A stretch of DNA of 64,000 nucleotides from Oidiodendron maius Zn (lineage: Eukaryota; Ascomycota; Leotiomycetes; Myxotrichaceae). The stretch is taken from positions 2,308,245 to 2,372,244 of the forward strand of contig KN832873.1 of NCBI GenBank assembly GCA_000827325.1, read 5' to 3'. Positions 21,091 to 34,307 of this stretch are shown here, piece after piece. The notes under the pieces are model-generated. The model was not told the origin of the DNA and ran no database searches. It was given only the letters and a program-made list of their open reading frames with translations. The position numbers were made by a program, and so were the translations under genes. Numbering within the stretch: position 1 is the stretch's first letter; each line of letters begins with the position of its first letter.

Positions 21091-24000
21091 ATGGATGGGA
21101 AAGGCCGCGAGAATAAGCCCAAGCAGCGGTTAAAGAGTCTGTTCGGCAAGGAGAAGAAGGTCACGAGCAGCGAAGATGTTAACGACTTCCTCTATGGCAC
21201 GACAACAGACAAGCTGGAATACGCCGACTCGGCACTTGCCCCTCCCTCGACCTCCCAGCAGCAGCAGCCGATTCACGTCGACACTGCCACGGCACAACGA
21301 TGGCCGTCCGCCGCCGAAGTTCAGAACGCCCGAGGCGCTCGTGGCCGGTCTGCCAGCCCAAAGCGAAGCAGGAAGGGGTTGATGGTGAAATTCACAGACG
21401 CCCAGCCAGAGATTATTGGATATGGTGGAGATTTTGCAGAGTCTCCAACTATCACTCTAAGAAACCGAGCACATACACACCCAGGAAGTCGAGATCAGTA
21501 CGCAGAACTACCAAGTTTCGACATGAGATATGGCGGGTTTCCTGGCGAGTATGATGGCTTTCAACCAACCCCAATTCAGCGCACACAAACTGGGCATGCA
21601 TCCATACCTGAGAGAGTGGAACCCGCAGAGCTCGATTCGACACCGCTTGGAGATCAACCGACTGGTCCTCGCAACCCAAGTTCCTTTACGGCGAGAGTGC
21701 AGCGGGAGATGCGGGCTGATGAAGGTCGGGCCTTGATGGAGGCTACCTTGAGTCCTCCCTCAGATGAACTATTCTTGCAGAACAATTCCCCAGAAACAAT
21801 ATCTGCCGATATCAACACTCTCTTAGACGAACTTCAACTCAATACCATTAAAAATGCGAATATACCCCCCTCTGGGCCATCTAACCTTCCCGACCAACAA
21901 GCCCCAGGCCGCTCTCCAACAGAAACTACAGCCCCGCCACTCATAAACAGATCGCATACAGTCTCTCGGCCATCTGCATACCCTCCTGAACCGAACGAAG
22001 CTCAGGATCAGCGTTTCAGATCAGCAACTGTAACATCCGACTTTGATAGCCCTCCAATGTTGTCACGATCGTCCACCCTTTCGCAGGGAGCTATTGGAGA
22101 CGACGCTCTGCATGATTTTGCCTCACGAATTGTACATTTGTTTACTCTTTTCCGCCTATCAACAGAATCTGTCAAGCCTCTTACCCAATGCTCACCTGAA
22201 GAAATCATAAGGGCGGCCATGTGGTGGTTTTTGAGGGGGAGGCTGAACTTGGAAGCCACTGTTAGAGACCGGCCGACGAACCCAGAGGCGCAGCAGACCA
22301 ATTATCTCGTTCGACAACAAGCCTACGCTGATCTAGCTAAAGCGTGGTGGATTATAGAAACTGTCATGCCCCAACTCCCCCAGTTTTCTAGTCAAGGGGT
22401 AAATAACCCAAGAATGGCGGATATCCAGGATGCCCAGCAAAATGTCTTGTCTGGTTTAAGGAAACTGGCCATGTCAATGACACGTAATCATTTTCTGCCA
22501 CCCGAAGATGCTCCTTTACCACAAGGCCTAGACAACTCGATATTTGTTCCTGAAGATGGTGCCCATTCGTTCCTTATGAGTGTGAAGCAGTACGTTGCCT
22601 CAAGCTTATCGGAACCTATGCCACTAGGAGACACGAGTAAGGCTTTTCATTATGGCAGGCTATTTGCAGAAGCTGTACTCATGGAAGACGCCGAAGCACA
22701 GCAGTACCGCTTTCCAGTCTTACTCTCTTTATTCCGAAATCGGAAAGAGAAGGAGCCTACAGCGATTATAACAAATCAGAGTGGAAGTCTTTGCCTTTGC
22801 ATACAAGGAGACAACTCACAAGGACCAAGATGGGACGATGTGACATGGCATGTAAAGTCCAGTACAATTGACATCAAACGCCTGAGAGGATTCTTACTGC
22901 GGCTTCATTGTGCCCCGCATGATTTCAGAACTCTGTTTGGAACCTTTGACCACCAGAGATCGACATATATGGCCTTGAAGCCCCGCCAAGACGAAGTAAT
23001 TGCGTTTCAATCGAATCTAAGGACGTTCCAATACTTTGACCAAGATCCGAATTCGACGTTTCCAAAGGAGCCTCTACCTCTGTGCCAACTGAAACTCTTT
23101 GAAAAGGTCTTGATAGATAAATCAAAAGGTGTTGGGCGAGCAATCCATCGAGGTTTTCGTATTGGTCTCGTCACGAACCCCAGCTCTAAGACTCTGAGAG
23201 GGGTAAACCAAGACCTGCCGACACTACGACCTCTTCAATTGGGATTTCTGCGCGGAGAGGATGGTTTCCCAGCACTGTTAGTGAAGATCGACGATATTCC
23301 AAAGCGATATACAATGGTTTTTATCTTTGAAGACGTTGAGGAACGGTCCCAATTATATGCAAAGTTAACGAGTACTCTGATTAGTAACCGAGATTCAGTA
23401 GTTTCCGAAATCAAGCTCAAAGCATTTGCTATATCAGGCACTAACGCTGAAGAGTACGGGGGCTTGAAAGACTTGAAGTGGCAAAATACTAGACTTGTCA
23501 ATGAAGAAGAGGAGGAGGATTTACAGAATACAGCCATGGCCCGTTCGAGAAGGCTACGAATAATCATGGAATTTCGAATAGGCTGCCTTGTGGACCGCAT
23601 GACTCTTGGATCGGGCGATATTAAGCTTCGACTGGGAGTCAGTACGTCGACCGAGCTGAAGATCCTGCGGCATCCGCAACAAGATCTGACCATCTCAATG
23701 TCGGAGTCACAGGCGCCAAAAGAAATGCCCTCGGAGATTACAGATTTACTCACAAAAGTCGCCGAGTCTACGTCCATCCGCACGTACACTTTCCCTAGAC
23801 TTGTAGACCTCCATGAATTCCAAGCTGCCATAACAGGCTTCACTGTGGTCTTCGACGGCCTGGCGGCCTCGTTCAATATCTCCCGTCGACGAATGGTAGT
23901 CCCCATATACAAGAAATGGGATGCCGCGACAACACGAGTACAGCTGGTCAGGAAAGACAGGACCGTACAGCTTGTGGCTTTCTTTGAAAACTTCGCTCAT

Positions 24001-24359
24001 GGCGAATGTATGAACTTCACACTGAAGAGTACCGATATTTTTGAGCATTTTGGTCGGAGTGGTAAATTTTCCTTGCGAATCGTGGACGCAAAGTTCCCTC
24101 TACCCAAGGGATCTGGGGAGAGCGAGAGGGCTGTTGAGAATGGATTCGTCTGCATTGATCAAGTGGAATACCCAGGAGAACATGATGACATAACCATTGT
24201 TTTTGATAGTGATGCGGGTAAGTTTGGCGCGTTCCGAAACGCCACCGACTCATCAAATTAGACCAAAGCCTGCTAACAGATTTAGATCGAGAACGATTCT
24301 CGGAAGCACTCCCGGCGCCAGTGAGAACTGCCTCTCGCATGGTGTCTGTACGTAGATAG
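21091..24359 (+). CDS. Large conserved-looking protein of unknown function
   Basis: Two exons (21091-24217 and 24286-24359) give 1066 residues. The intron (donor GTAAGT, branch GCTAAC, acceptor TTTAG) replaces a short unspliced end by 24 new residues. I do not recognise a domain. Residues 1-330 are disordered, rich in Ser, Pro and Gln. They start with a basic segment (KPKQRLKSLFGKEKK) and contain a compact motif, GLMVKFTDAQPEIIGYGGDF, that looks conserved. From about 340 to the end the composition is that of folded alpha/beta domains, with segments such as MWWFLRGRLNLEATVR, RWDDVTWHVKSSTIDI and FEDVEERSQLYAKLTS. No transmembrane helix or signal peptide is seen. The open frame begins at a TTG two codons earlier; I use the ATG. 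A large antisense frame near 23235-23912 is its shadow. Confidence 0.8.
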
Positions 24360-25403
24360 ACTACCTTTCTATGGCAGCCCGGAAACCGAGAGCATGCTTG
24401 AGAAACTTGATCTAATGGGATTAGATAGGCTTCATTAGAGCCATCGAATGACTGGGAAGACACGAATAGTGGCGTGGACCGGCGTGAAAGCCTACGGTAC
24501 GGTTTAGCTAGCTATCAAAATCCACATAGAAGTGTTAGTAAGGCTTATAACAGGTTCTCTGGTAGAAACTAGAGGATACCCTTTTCCAACTGTTAACACT
24601 CCACTTCAATATCTCCCCACCGTGGAAGATTCGAGGTTTAGAATGCACAATAAGACTTCGTATTCGATTGTGGAAATTAAGAAAAGATGAGAAAGAGGCT
24701 CATATAATACTCAGACGTTCGTTTACTTTACTCAACGCTGCTACAGTGTCAAGCAGGGTGGTGAGAACTCCTAGATGCTTCTCTAAGACTTGATCTAATC
24801 ACTAGCCCTCTATTTCTCGTTCATGGCAAGTGTCAAGTCTAGGTGTACACGGGATGTTTCAACCGTGAGACATAGCCTAGGGCCTGGCCGTAATTTACGT
24901 ATGAAAAAGCACCGCAGTGCCTCGATTGGGCTGCCAGGAAATGAAACTAGCACTTTTTTATGTCTCTATTGACAGATGCCATCTGCCAAGAAGAGGTGAC
25001 CTCACTTCCCGGACATGTACGTTATAATACGAAGCGGCACGAATGGCGAGTGTGGTACAGCGGAAGTACAGTACAATACAGCTGAGTACGAGGTCACCCT
25101 GTCCCCGCGTGTTTGCTGAAATCCAGGTTTATTTTAGGAGTCGGCTAATATTCGGGTACTGGACGAATCCGGACACGCTCCAATCTACTTCGCGGATAAC
25201 CTCGTTTCAGGGTCAGCCAACTTAATCCAGCAACGGGCGCATCTGCCAGGCAGACTCCACCAATTCATTCACTCATCAGCAACTCTACATCTTTCGACAG
25301 CGCTTGTAGCGGTATGATGGAGGTCTGAGCAGTTGTCGCCATCGACCTCGCACGCCCAGCTCTGGATACTGATCGCCCGTGATACATTCCAAGCATCAAT
25401 CCC
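24360..25403. other. Intergenic region before the TRP-like channel gene
   Basis: About 1 kb holding the 3' UTR of the unknown gene and the promoter of the channel gene. No gene, RNA or repeat was recognised. Confidence 0.45.
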
Positions 25404-28400
25404 ATGGACGAGTCGCGATATGGCAATCAGCATGGACACCAGAGCTCGATGATAATAATGGGCATGGACGAGAGGAGAACGCGGCAGCCACATAGAAGCA
25501 ATGGGCTTGCCTGCGAACAGCTTGACAATAATCTCTGCCCTCAATACGAGCTACCTTCGATGTACCAGAAAACAGAAGACTTACCCGCACCTTCGTTTCG
25601 ACATGGCAGATTTAGTGTAACGAGCTATCTGTCAATATTCCTGATGGCCCTCTTCGCCATTCCAGTATCTGCAGTATTCATCGAGTTCGACAACTGCCTG
25701 TCCGACGCCGTGCAGAATAACTCCCCACTTCAACTACAATTCGTGCCACTCTTCCTGGATGCAAAGTTCAACAGGACAGACCCGAACAATGGACTACAAG
25801 TCACTGTTTGGGGGAATGTCACAGGTTCAGGCACCGATCAGAGATATATCCTCCCGGCACCGACCGACCCCTATTGGAGCTCTAACCAGACCAACCTGGG
25901 AGGCAAGATTCAGGACGAACCCGAGCCAGACTCGGATGCGCCGAAGCTCACGACGCTCTCCAACAAAGTTGACGTATTAACATACGAAGCATGGAGCCAT
26001 TCATATGATTTTTGCGATTCGCTGATTAACGCCTCCTGTCCCCTTGGACCGAGATTCTTTGTAAATGCGTGGGTGCTCTGTGCTTGCCCTTCTTTTTGAC
26101 CTGATACTGATGTCGAGGCCTTGGTTTAGGAGTAACCCGTACGAACTTCCAGCATTCAGCTTCTCCCACGACTTCCTCACCTCCTATGCGTTCACATCGT
26201 TTGCTACAACCCTGATGGTCAAGAACGGAGACTCGGAAGCTACAAATATTGCCTGCATTTCTGCAAATATTACACCTGATCTGGGGAGTGCGTTGACTGG
26301 CGTTCTCACATTTATGCCCCTACTCGTCCTCGTATTCGTTGGGTTTGCAACTGCATTCGCGGCCATATTCAGCCCCTGGGGCACGGCCGATATTTTCCGA
26401 TTCACGACTAATTATGGACGAGACGCTGATCTCCTACGCCTAGTCACCCCAGGATTTGGAGATTGCTTGCAATATATTCAGTTTGTGGCGTTAACTGGGG
26501 GTCTTACTCTTGACTATCCAGGATTTTACCAACCTGTTGTCAGCAAGGCTGCATGGGCAGCACTTATGTTCAACCAAAGCTTCGTTAGCCATGGAAATGC
26601 GACTAGTCCCCTGATCGATGGAATATATGTCACCGATGGAATCTATGGCCTGGATAGGTTCCGGCAATTGGTGGGAGAGAATGGAGTCGAGGATGTATGG
26701 GCAGGCATGACCATATGGCTTCTCGTCATTATTGGCGCGATCCTTCTCATTATTCAACTGGGATTCTTGTCGAGATTCATTTATCGGAAAATTCACAACA
26801 CCCCAGAGGAGGATTTGAGAGCAAAGAATATGCCATTCTCAGTGGGGAACGTCATTCGGATTGTTTTCAACTACTTCCTCTTGCCAGCCGTTGCATTATC
26901 AACATTCCAATTTGTTGTTGCTGGACAATCTCCCATCTACACAGTTGTCCTAGCTGCAATCATGCTGGTCCTCATTATCGGGTTCGCTGGCTGGCTCCTC
27001 TACCTCATTGCCACAACCAAGCCGAGGTCGTACCTGTTTGATGATCTCCCAACCGTGTTACTCTACGGTTCGTTGTACAACACCTACTCAGACAATGCAG
27101 CGCCTTTTGCACTCGTACCTGTCTTGGTAACTTTCATTCGTGGAGTTGCAATTGGAGCCGTGCAACCTTCAGGCGTTGCTCAGCTCGTACTCCTCGCCAT
27201 TTGCGAAGTCATAATTGTGCTGGCCCTTCACGCTTTCCGTCCATTCCACTCACCAACCTCAATGAATGCATATCACACCTTTTATGCAGTACTTAGGTTT
27301 GCTACGATCTTGCTTATGATATCTTTTACTCCATCCCTAGGTGTTTCCGAAGGACCAAAGGGTTGGATTGGATACGGCATTCTTCTAATGCACGCCATAG
27401 TGCTTATATTTGGCTTCCTACTCAATGCAGTACAGACTATCGTTGAGGTGGCGGCCCGCATGGCTGGCGCAGGTGGGGATGAGAGCGGTGCTACCAGAGG
27501 TGGTCTAGTGAAGGTGTTCGGCGTACGACAACTCTCAAAGCGGTTGCCACGCAGAGATGCCGGTTCTAGACAAAGCCAATTGTCAAGCGCTGCTATGATG
27601 GATACTGAGAATGATAAGAAAGCTTACATGATGGATAGCGGGCGACTTAGAAGCCAATCTGCTGGCAGCGGAGGCATCCTAAGCAGCAGACAAGGCACGG
27701 GTCTCGATGCCATTGATCCCTATGGTGCCATACTCCCTCAACAGCTTGGTAGCGGGGGCAGCTCCACTCATGGAGGAGCAAGCACCTTTTCATTTTTGCC
27801 TTCAGGAGCTGCTGCAGCCGCGGGACAGCAACAAGGCCAGATTTTTGGAATATCGCAAGCAGAAGCATCTGACCCATATTATCGACCACCTAGAATCCGA
27901 CGACCGGTTTTGGGTCCCTATTCACCTGGGGCTAGAAGCCGTGAATCTTCGACTAGCGGTGATTTGGCTAATGGAAGATGGCTTCAACTAGATCCAACAA
28001 GCCCTGACCAGATGGATCCTTCTGAAGGCCCTTCGATCTCTGGTCGAGGCACGCCTTCCCAACAACCAGTTGAAGGAGATCTGGGGAGGACTAAAGCAGA
28101 CTATACTACTCGAGAAGTTGACTTTTATTATGGGGTCCGTGGCCCGGCTCTCAATGCCAATGTGCCCAGCCGAAGAATAAAGACGGGTCCAACAGATCCC
28201 ACTGGAATTCCTGCTTCAGCTGCAGGATGGTTCAAGAACCTATTTGGAGGCAAGACCAAAGATAAGGGTAAGGGATTTGAGGTTGTGAGGAGTGCGAGAA
28301 TGCCGCCAGCTATGATAGCTAGGGGCGGTCCCGGATCCGACTCCCCTCCTGAAGGCATTCCTGTGGCAAAAGGAGGCGTTCGAAATGGACCAATCGACTC

Positions 28401-29100
28401 AGATGACGAATCTGTCCATGCTGGACCATCTACAAGGCGAGGATCTAGACCTGCCGCAGCTGCTGGACTAGATGATGGGAACTTGGTGAGCCCTTTGGCC
28501 TCCGAAGATGAAGAGTCTGAAGACGAAAATGTCCGGATCTCAGACATTCCCCCTCTCCTTCCCGGCATCGAAATTGGCCAGGCCGGTATTGAATTACCAA
28601 GCAGATTCGCTTCAAATGCTACAGCCAAGCACAGTCGACGAGGTGGAGAGTCGCAAATGACTGATATCCCATTAGAATCTACTGGCTCGCGCCCCCCGTC
28701 GAGAAAACCGACTGTTCCGCGTAAGAGCTCCCGGAGGAAATCACAAAACATGGATCTTGCAAAGCCAGAACCAGGTTTCCACCGACAGCACAAACTCCAG
28801 GGATCACAGGATGCGCTGGACGGCCCCTATGGCAGAGCCGCTTCTAGTGGTGGCCAGTCAACAATCTCTACGAGATCCAGCATAGCTCCAGCCGGTGCGA
28901 CACGCCCTCGCAATACCTCTGCCCTTGGACAATTCTCCGCAGATGTTCGAGAAGACAGGCCGACCAGTGTGGGATATGTAAACCAGCATAGTATTCAGAC
29001 AGTCAATCCTTCTGAAAACCCCGAATATTTGGGAAGTTCGGCAGAGGTTTTCAGCGGCCGGATTAGCGACGCTTCATCTACCGATCGCCATCGGCAATAA
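25404..29100 (+). CDS. TRP-like ion channel family protein (ML-like domain, fungal type)
   Basis: Two exons (25404-26068 and 26130-29100; donor GTGGGT, acceptor TTTAG) give 1211 residues. After about 70 cytosolic residues comes a signal-anchor (SIFLMALFAIPVSAVF). A luminal ML-like domain follows, with paired cysteines (FDNCLSDAV, YDFCDSLINASCPLG) and N-glycosylation sequons. Then come about nine hydrophobic helices at roughly 290-690, including LTFMPLLVLVFVGFATAFAA and the family's FGDCLQYIQFVALTGGL region. The remaining 500 residues are a disordered Ser/Gly/Pro-rich tail. This is the fungal TRP/FLC/Pkd2-like family, linked to calcium, flavin transport and cell-wall stress at the plasma or ER membrane. 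The long tail is larger than in yeast Flc proteins and more like Pkd2-type members; substrate and gating cannot be read from sequence. Confidence 0.88.
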
Positions 29101-30066
29101 CTTTTCGCGTTCAACACTTGTTTTTAATATTGATTTCAGCGGGCAACGAATCTCCTTTTTGCTTAGAAAAGCATGTCGGCGTTGCAATTTGGTTTCCATA
29201 TTCGTATTCATGACAAGCGACTGGAGTCAAGGAATGGTAGGGCGGATAGTACTGCTGCATTTCAGGCACGTCCTAGGACGGCGCCACCAGGAATGCTGAC
29301 AGCCAGTGGATGCTGGCACATTGGGCATGAATCGCGAGGGTAAGGAGGTACAGAGATCGTAATTATGATGCGTTCTGTCTATATATAATTGAAATGTGAG
29401 CCAGTCTAATGAAGAAGCCATTCACACGTCCATTTCGGTCTCTTCGTGCCCTTGTGTGCTCCCGATGGGGACACGTTGTAGCTGCAAAGCTGACCCTTCA
29501 AGGCCAGCTAGTATCTTATTAGCATCAACGCACTTCCATTCGTACGTTCCTAATCAGCCTTGCAGCTTTCAGTCTCTCACAGCCACGTGTGGTCGGAGTG
29601 CGCAGCTGCTCCCTGAGTCGAAGGCGGCAGTGCAACACATCCTCACCCACATTCCTTGGTTGTGGTATGCGACCGTTCATTTACACGCAAGAATAAGGGG
29701 GCTCTAAAACGTATTTACTACTACTACCTTTGAGCTTAATAGAGGAGAGCCAGACTCACAAGAAGGAATATAGAGAAGTACATCCGCAGGTGCCTAGAAT
29801 TTCAGTCGGCGAAGTTAACAACCAAGTCTCGCTAAACAGCGTCATCGCATCTACCACGCCTCTCACCCCTCCACCAACTTCCCAGACCAGCTTGAAACTA
29901 CATCGTAGCTCGCAGGTCTGCACTCAGTACCTATCAGACCAACCACATCCCCTCGGCGAATCATATAAACCACTTAGACGCGAAACCACTATCTTGCGGG
30001 AGCTCTGAGAGCACAGGTTCATAACCCCGCTATACCGAAACCGAGAAGCCAAGAAAAAGTGCCAAC
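29101..30066. other. Intergenic region before the Osh gene
   Basis: Nearly 1 kb between two + strand genes. It holds a 3' UTR and the Osh promoter/leader. Short open frames here begin at non-ATG codons and resemble nothing. Confidence 0.45.
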
Positions 30067-31938
30067 ATGGTCGGCTTGGTCCATAACAATCGCCGAGTTT
30101 CTGGAGCCAGTAAGTCGTCCCCGGATTACCCTGTCAGGCGTCTTGACATCGGTTTGGTCTGGAAAACGAGATTGCTAATATATGCTGTTCATTCTAGATC
30201 GCGGCTCCCATGATGAATCTAAATCAGATGGTCCAGAGGAGGAGACCACGGTTGTAGAACCCGAGCAAGGAAATGGTGAGAGTGGACGGATGGGGAGCAA
30301 GTATATACATGGCTGATCAGAATGTGCAGTGCTCTCACATATCATCTCGCAGCTCCGGCCAGGTGCGGACCTGAGTCGAGTTGTCCTGCCGACTTTCATA
30401 TTGGAGCCAAGGAGTATGCTGGAGAGGATCACCAAGTGCGTAATGAGGCCCCCGAAGAGGTGACGGGAATAAATAGCATTCTGATGGTTTATAGCTTCAT
30501 GGCACACCCGGAGACGCTGCTGCCAATGCCTAATATTGATGATCCACTCGAGCGATTTGTGTCCGTGGTGAAATTCTACCTCAGCGGATGGCATATCAAA
30601 CCACCGTAAGTAATACGCTATACTAATCTTGAGTCATTACATGTTCTAATACTTCTATAGAGGTGTTAAGAAGCCACTCAATCCCATCTTAGGCGAGACA
30701 TTCACATGCTACTGGGAGTTCCCGGACCACAACAAAGGCTACTACATTGCGGAACAAACTTCACACCACCCCCCAAAGTCCAGCTACTTTTACATGGCCC
30801 CTGAACACCACATCCGCATAGATGGTACGTTGAAACCGCGAAGCAAATTTCTCGGGAACTCGGCCGCCAGTATGATGGAAGGCATTGCCATACTCCGCCT
30901 TCTCAATAGAGGGAAGGGTCCTAAAGGCGAGCGATATATTCTGACTCAACCCAACATGTATGCTCGAGGCATTCTATTTGGGAAGATGAAGTATGAGCTT
31001 GGAGACCATAGTTTTGTAAGGTGTCCGGAGCTAGGACTATCGGCAGATATCGAATTCAAGACTAAGGGATACTTCGGCGGAACGTACAATGCAATTGGAG
31101 GCAGTATCAAGGATGATAAGACAGGCGAGGTGCTCTACGAGATATCTGGCATGTGGAGCGGGGAGATGTTCCTTAAGGATATGAAGGTATGTTTTGAAAT
31201 TTGTAATGTAGCTCTACTAATACTGTGTAATAGACTGGACAGAGAGAGGTGCTATTCGATGCCACGAAGGCATCTCATACTCCTCCATCTGCCCGACCAC
31301 TGGAAGAACAAGATGAACGCGAGTCTCAGAGGCTATGGTACAAGACGGCTCAAGCGGTTATTGCACGAGACCACGAACTTGCGACCGATGAGAAGAGCAA
31401 GATTGAGGATCGGCAAAGAGACGAGGCTGCTAAGAGAGCAGAAGATGGAATTGAGTGGCATCCCAAACTCTTTAGACCAATTGAAGGTGGTCCAGGTGGC
31501 TCAGAAGAAGGAGAAGAAGGACTCGATTTCATTTTGAATGCTAACATGTGAGTCAACCTCCGCTACGCCAAAGTCCATGGCTAACATACCAGCAGCGACG
31601 GAACCACGCCGGAGCAACAGACGAAGCAGATACTTGCTGTAGCTCCTATCCTAAGTGGACAACAATCAACTGAGAGGAACCCCATCCCTCCTTTCCAGGC
31701 CAGAAAGAACACCCCGGCCGAATCGGGCGATCTCATAGACTTTGGCCAAAACGATACTGCAGCAGATGTTGAGCAAACTCTTCGATCCACAAGCACATCG
31801 CAACGCGGGGATAACCAGGGATCATTGATTGATTTTCAGGAGGACCTGAGGAGCAGTCTGCCGAAGCCTAGCCAGAAGCTCCAGAGGAAGGATACCGAAA
31901 CGAACAGCTTAGATGAGTTCCTAGACGCGCAAGGTTGA
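30067..31938 (+). CDS. Oxysterol-binding-protein-related lipid transfer protein, Osh6/7-like
   Basis: Seven exons (30067-30109, 30198-30275, 30330-30435, 30495-30605, 30661-31186, 31234-31547, 31596-31938) give 506 residues; all phases agree. It has only an ORD domain and no PH, ankyrin or GOLD module, as in yeast Osh6/Osh7, which swap phosphatidylserine for PI4P between ER and plasma membrane. The fingerprint EQTSHHPP lies at about 144-151. The lid-side motif [20 protein letters not shown] and LERITNFMAHP precede it, and [14 protein letters not shown] leads into the barrel. After the domain an unusual charged helix ([17 protein letters not shown]) and a disordered tail carry two L-I-D-F motifs near residues 438 and 469. 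Osh6/7-like is based on architecture and the N-terminal motif; Kes1-like is less likely. Confidence 0.92.
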
Positions 31939-32365
31939 AGGAAATGTTCATACACGTGGACTGGCTGGGGAATAAAAGAAGACTAAGGCGCGTGACGCTT
32001 GGCTGGCGTTGATTTTATCAAGGGATTGTTGCATTAATGAAGCTGTGCGATAACTAAGCACAGAGAAGATACGCTGCGAAGATGTGATGCACGATCGTTA
32101 TATCCTACAGTTATAGACCTTTGACAAAAAAGTTGCCAATACTCCTTGAATGACATTTTGGGAAGATGACATCTTCTCTCTATGATACAGGTCATCTTCA
32201 CTTCCATGCGTTTTAGTCACAGGGATCCAGAACGCCATCGCAATTGCCCCCAGGATTGTGATACCCTCCTCTCCAGTAGAAGCCAGAGCGAGGGCAATGT
32301 TTCTTAATCATCATCCTTGACCCGAGAGAGCGCGAAAAACTAACGCACAAATACACAACTCTTAC
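31939..32365. other. Convergent intergenic region
   Basis: Sequence between the stops of the Osh gene and the U2AF gene, expected to be two 3' UTRs. Nothing else is recognised. Confidence 0.5.
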
Positions 32366-33048
32366 TTAGTATCTTCTCCTCGTCGGTTCAGGACTAGGGC
32401 TTCTGCTCTGGCTCCTCTCATCTCTGCCCCTCATCCTCAACCACTTCTTCGTGCTGAGCTCCAATTCTCTCTCGAGTTCCTCGCTCGGGTTCTTTCTGTG
32501 TATGAAATTGCAGAAGCCACCCCGCATGCACCCCTCTCCACTGTTCAACCTGCAGCACGCCTCGCGGAAATCCGTGACGGGGGAGAGTTCGCAGTATATG
32601 GGGCGCGCGGCGTACCACCGCGAGTTCAGCTCGTCGCATGCCTTCTGCGCTGAGTCTTCGTACTTGAATCGTGCGTAGACGTTTCCTATCAGATCTATTA
32701 CATAGTCAGTACGGGGTGAGGAGAGTAAAGACAGGGCGGTAACTCACGATCATTATTATTATCACACACAACCACCTCCTCGATCTCGCCGAACTTGCAC
32801 ATCTCGCACCAGAAGTCCTCGTAAAAGGCATCGAAGTGGTTCTGCAGCTGGCTGGCATTCATCTTGTTCTTCGGGTCGTACGCTGGGTTCTGGTAGAGGT
32901 TGGGTAGTAGAATCGTCTGGCTGTATGAGGGCTTCACATGCTTGCGCGAACACCTGTCGCCGTGCCGGCATGCCCCGATCTTGTAGTAGAACGAGCAGTT
33001 CACTTTGTCGGCCTCAGTGCCAAAGATACTGGCGAGGTAGTTCGCCAT
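32366..33048 (-). CDS. U2AF1: U2 snRNP auxiliary factor small subunit (U2AF35/U2AF23)
   Basis: Two exons (33048-32748 and 32694-32366; donor GTGAGT, acceptor AATAG) give 209 residues, close to S. pombe U2AF23 (216). The protein recognises the AG of 3' splice sites in the nucleus as a dimer with the large subunit. The order is complete: first CCCH finger (CSFYYKIGACRHGDRCSRKH), the UHM fold (FYEDFWCEMCKFGEIEEVVV to GNVYARFKYEDSAQKAC), second CCCH finger (CCRLNSGEGCMRGGFCNFIH), and a short Arg/Ser-rich end (SQSRSPSPEPTRRRY). The intron splits the UHM RNP-1-like strand. The start ATG gives MANYLASIFGTEADKVNCSF, the canonical N-terminus. It converges on the Osh gene. Confidence 0.97.
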
Positions 33049-34307
33049 GGTTGTGAGGTGTGGGGTTGGGAGTTGTGGCGTAAAGAGCCTGGTGATCTCA
33101 CGAGACAGAAGTTGAGTAGCAAAGCTAAGCCCGGGGTGCGACTAGTCGTCGCTTGACTAGTAGATGTGGAATATGACAAGCTCTCTCAATTAAAGGTCTT
33201 AGGTATGAGGGTGTCTTGTTCCGATCTGTGTTGTTGAGTTTGTACTGACGATGAGCTTTTTGTCGTCGCGATTCCGTATCTTAACTCTAAAAAGCGCCTT
33301 TCCCAAAGGGGTTTAGCCTTATTGTGCTTACAAATCCAGTTTTGTAATCCACCAGATCTACCTGGTGTACCAGATCGCATCACCAGCATGTGCATCCTCT
33401 GCCTCCAGATAATGGAGGCCTGTAAGAGGGTAAGCTTATTAACTTTTAATGCGCACATGTCTCTGATTCTGAGCCACCTCCACAATATGAACACATGGCG
33501 AGAGATATATTTACTGGTATTGTAATCTTATATGATAGTACCTCTTTCTTGTACATGGCACGAGCCTCGCGGATTGGAAGATCCGTCTCGATGTCGACAT
33601 TAGTCAGAAAAAAGGCCAGAGCTCTTCCCAACAAGTCCCATCGCCTCCTAAATCCGCTCTGAGGCAAGCCAGTATGGACTTGATACGTGATTTCTCAGTC
33701 GTCGTTCTGGGTAGCAAATATTGGCAGACGGACATATCAAGAGGCGGCATCAGTGGCGACCCGTAGAGATGTAGAAATGCCGAGGCGTAGAGAGGAAGGC
33801 GCCTGGTGGTGGATAGTTGAGGAGATGAAGTCTGGCGAAATAATGACCCTTTATTTCTGAGCAAGAACTGAAGCCAAATTCTGAATTGGATAGATGATCC
33901 AGTACTAGCTTCAAAACTAGCGCCCCGCGAGCTCATACAATCCCTGGGCCACTGCTTATTAAATATACTCAAGGGGGATGCCTATCGAAGCTCATCATAT
34001 TGACTACGCAGGAAATTTTTCAAGAGTTGGGTTACTAGATGTGGCAAACCTTGCACCATCGTCGAGGTAGAATAAATCTTCAAGGAGTCATGATTATCAA
34101 ACATCCTACAGTTAAATCATCGTGTTATTACTTCCAAGCTCGTCATCAAAGAATATGAAGAGCAAAACCAATTATTTTGGTAGGTAAATTGGGCGCATTT
34201 TCATAGATGTGGAGAGGAGAACCGTGGAAAATCTACATCAACATTTCAAGCTATGCCATTCTTACTATATTTTCTTGATAGCTTCGTATAGCAATTGAGT
34301 TGAGCAG
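33049..34307. other. Intergenic region with weak open frames
   Basis: About 1.26 kb upstream of the U2AF gene and downstream of the PLP enzyme. On the - strand a 110-codon frame starts with ATG near 33936 and ends at 33604. An overlapping frame at 33667-33446 follows it, and beyond that there is an intron-like acceptor (CTTACAG) near 33420. This could be a small lineage-specific gene or a decayed one, but no family or motif is seen and composition is not clearly coding. A 7-bp stem (GCCTCCA/TGGAGGC) stands near 33403-33421. I leave it as non-coding. Confidence 0.35.

Noticed and set aside
23235-23912. 225-codon antisense frame within the 1066-residue gene
   Set aside because: It is the mirror of a well-supported coding frame and has no domain of its own.
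28128-28793. 221-codon antisense frame within the TRP-like channel tail
   Set aside because: Low-complexity Ser/Pro/Gly shadow of the sense frame.
33446-33972. Pair of overlapping - strand frames that might form a small gene
   Set aside because: Could be lineage-specific, but no motif, weak start and no clear exon join; reported only as a gap description.
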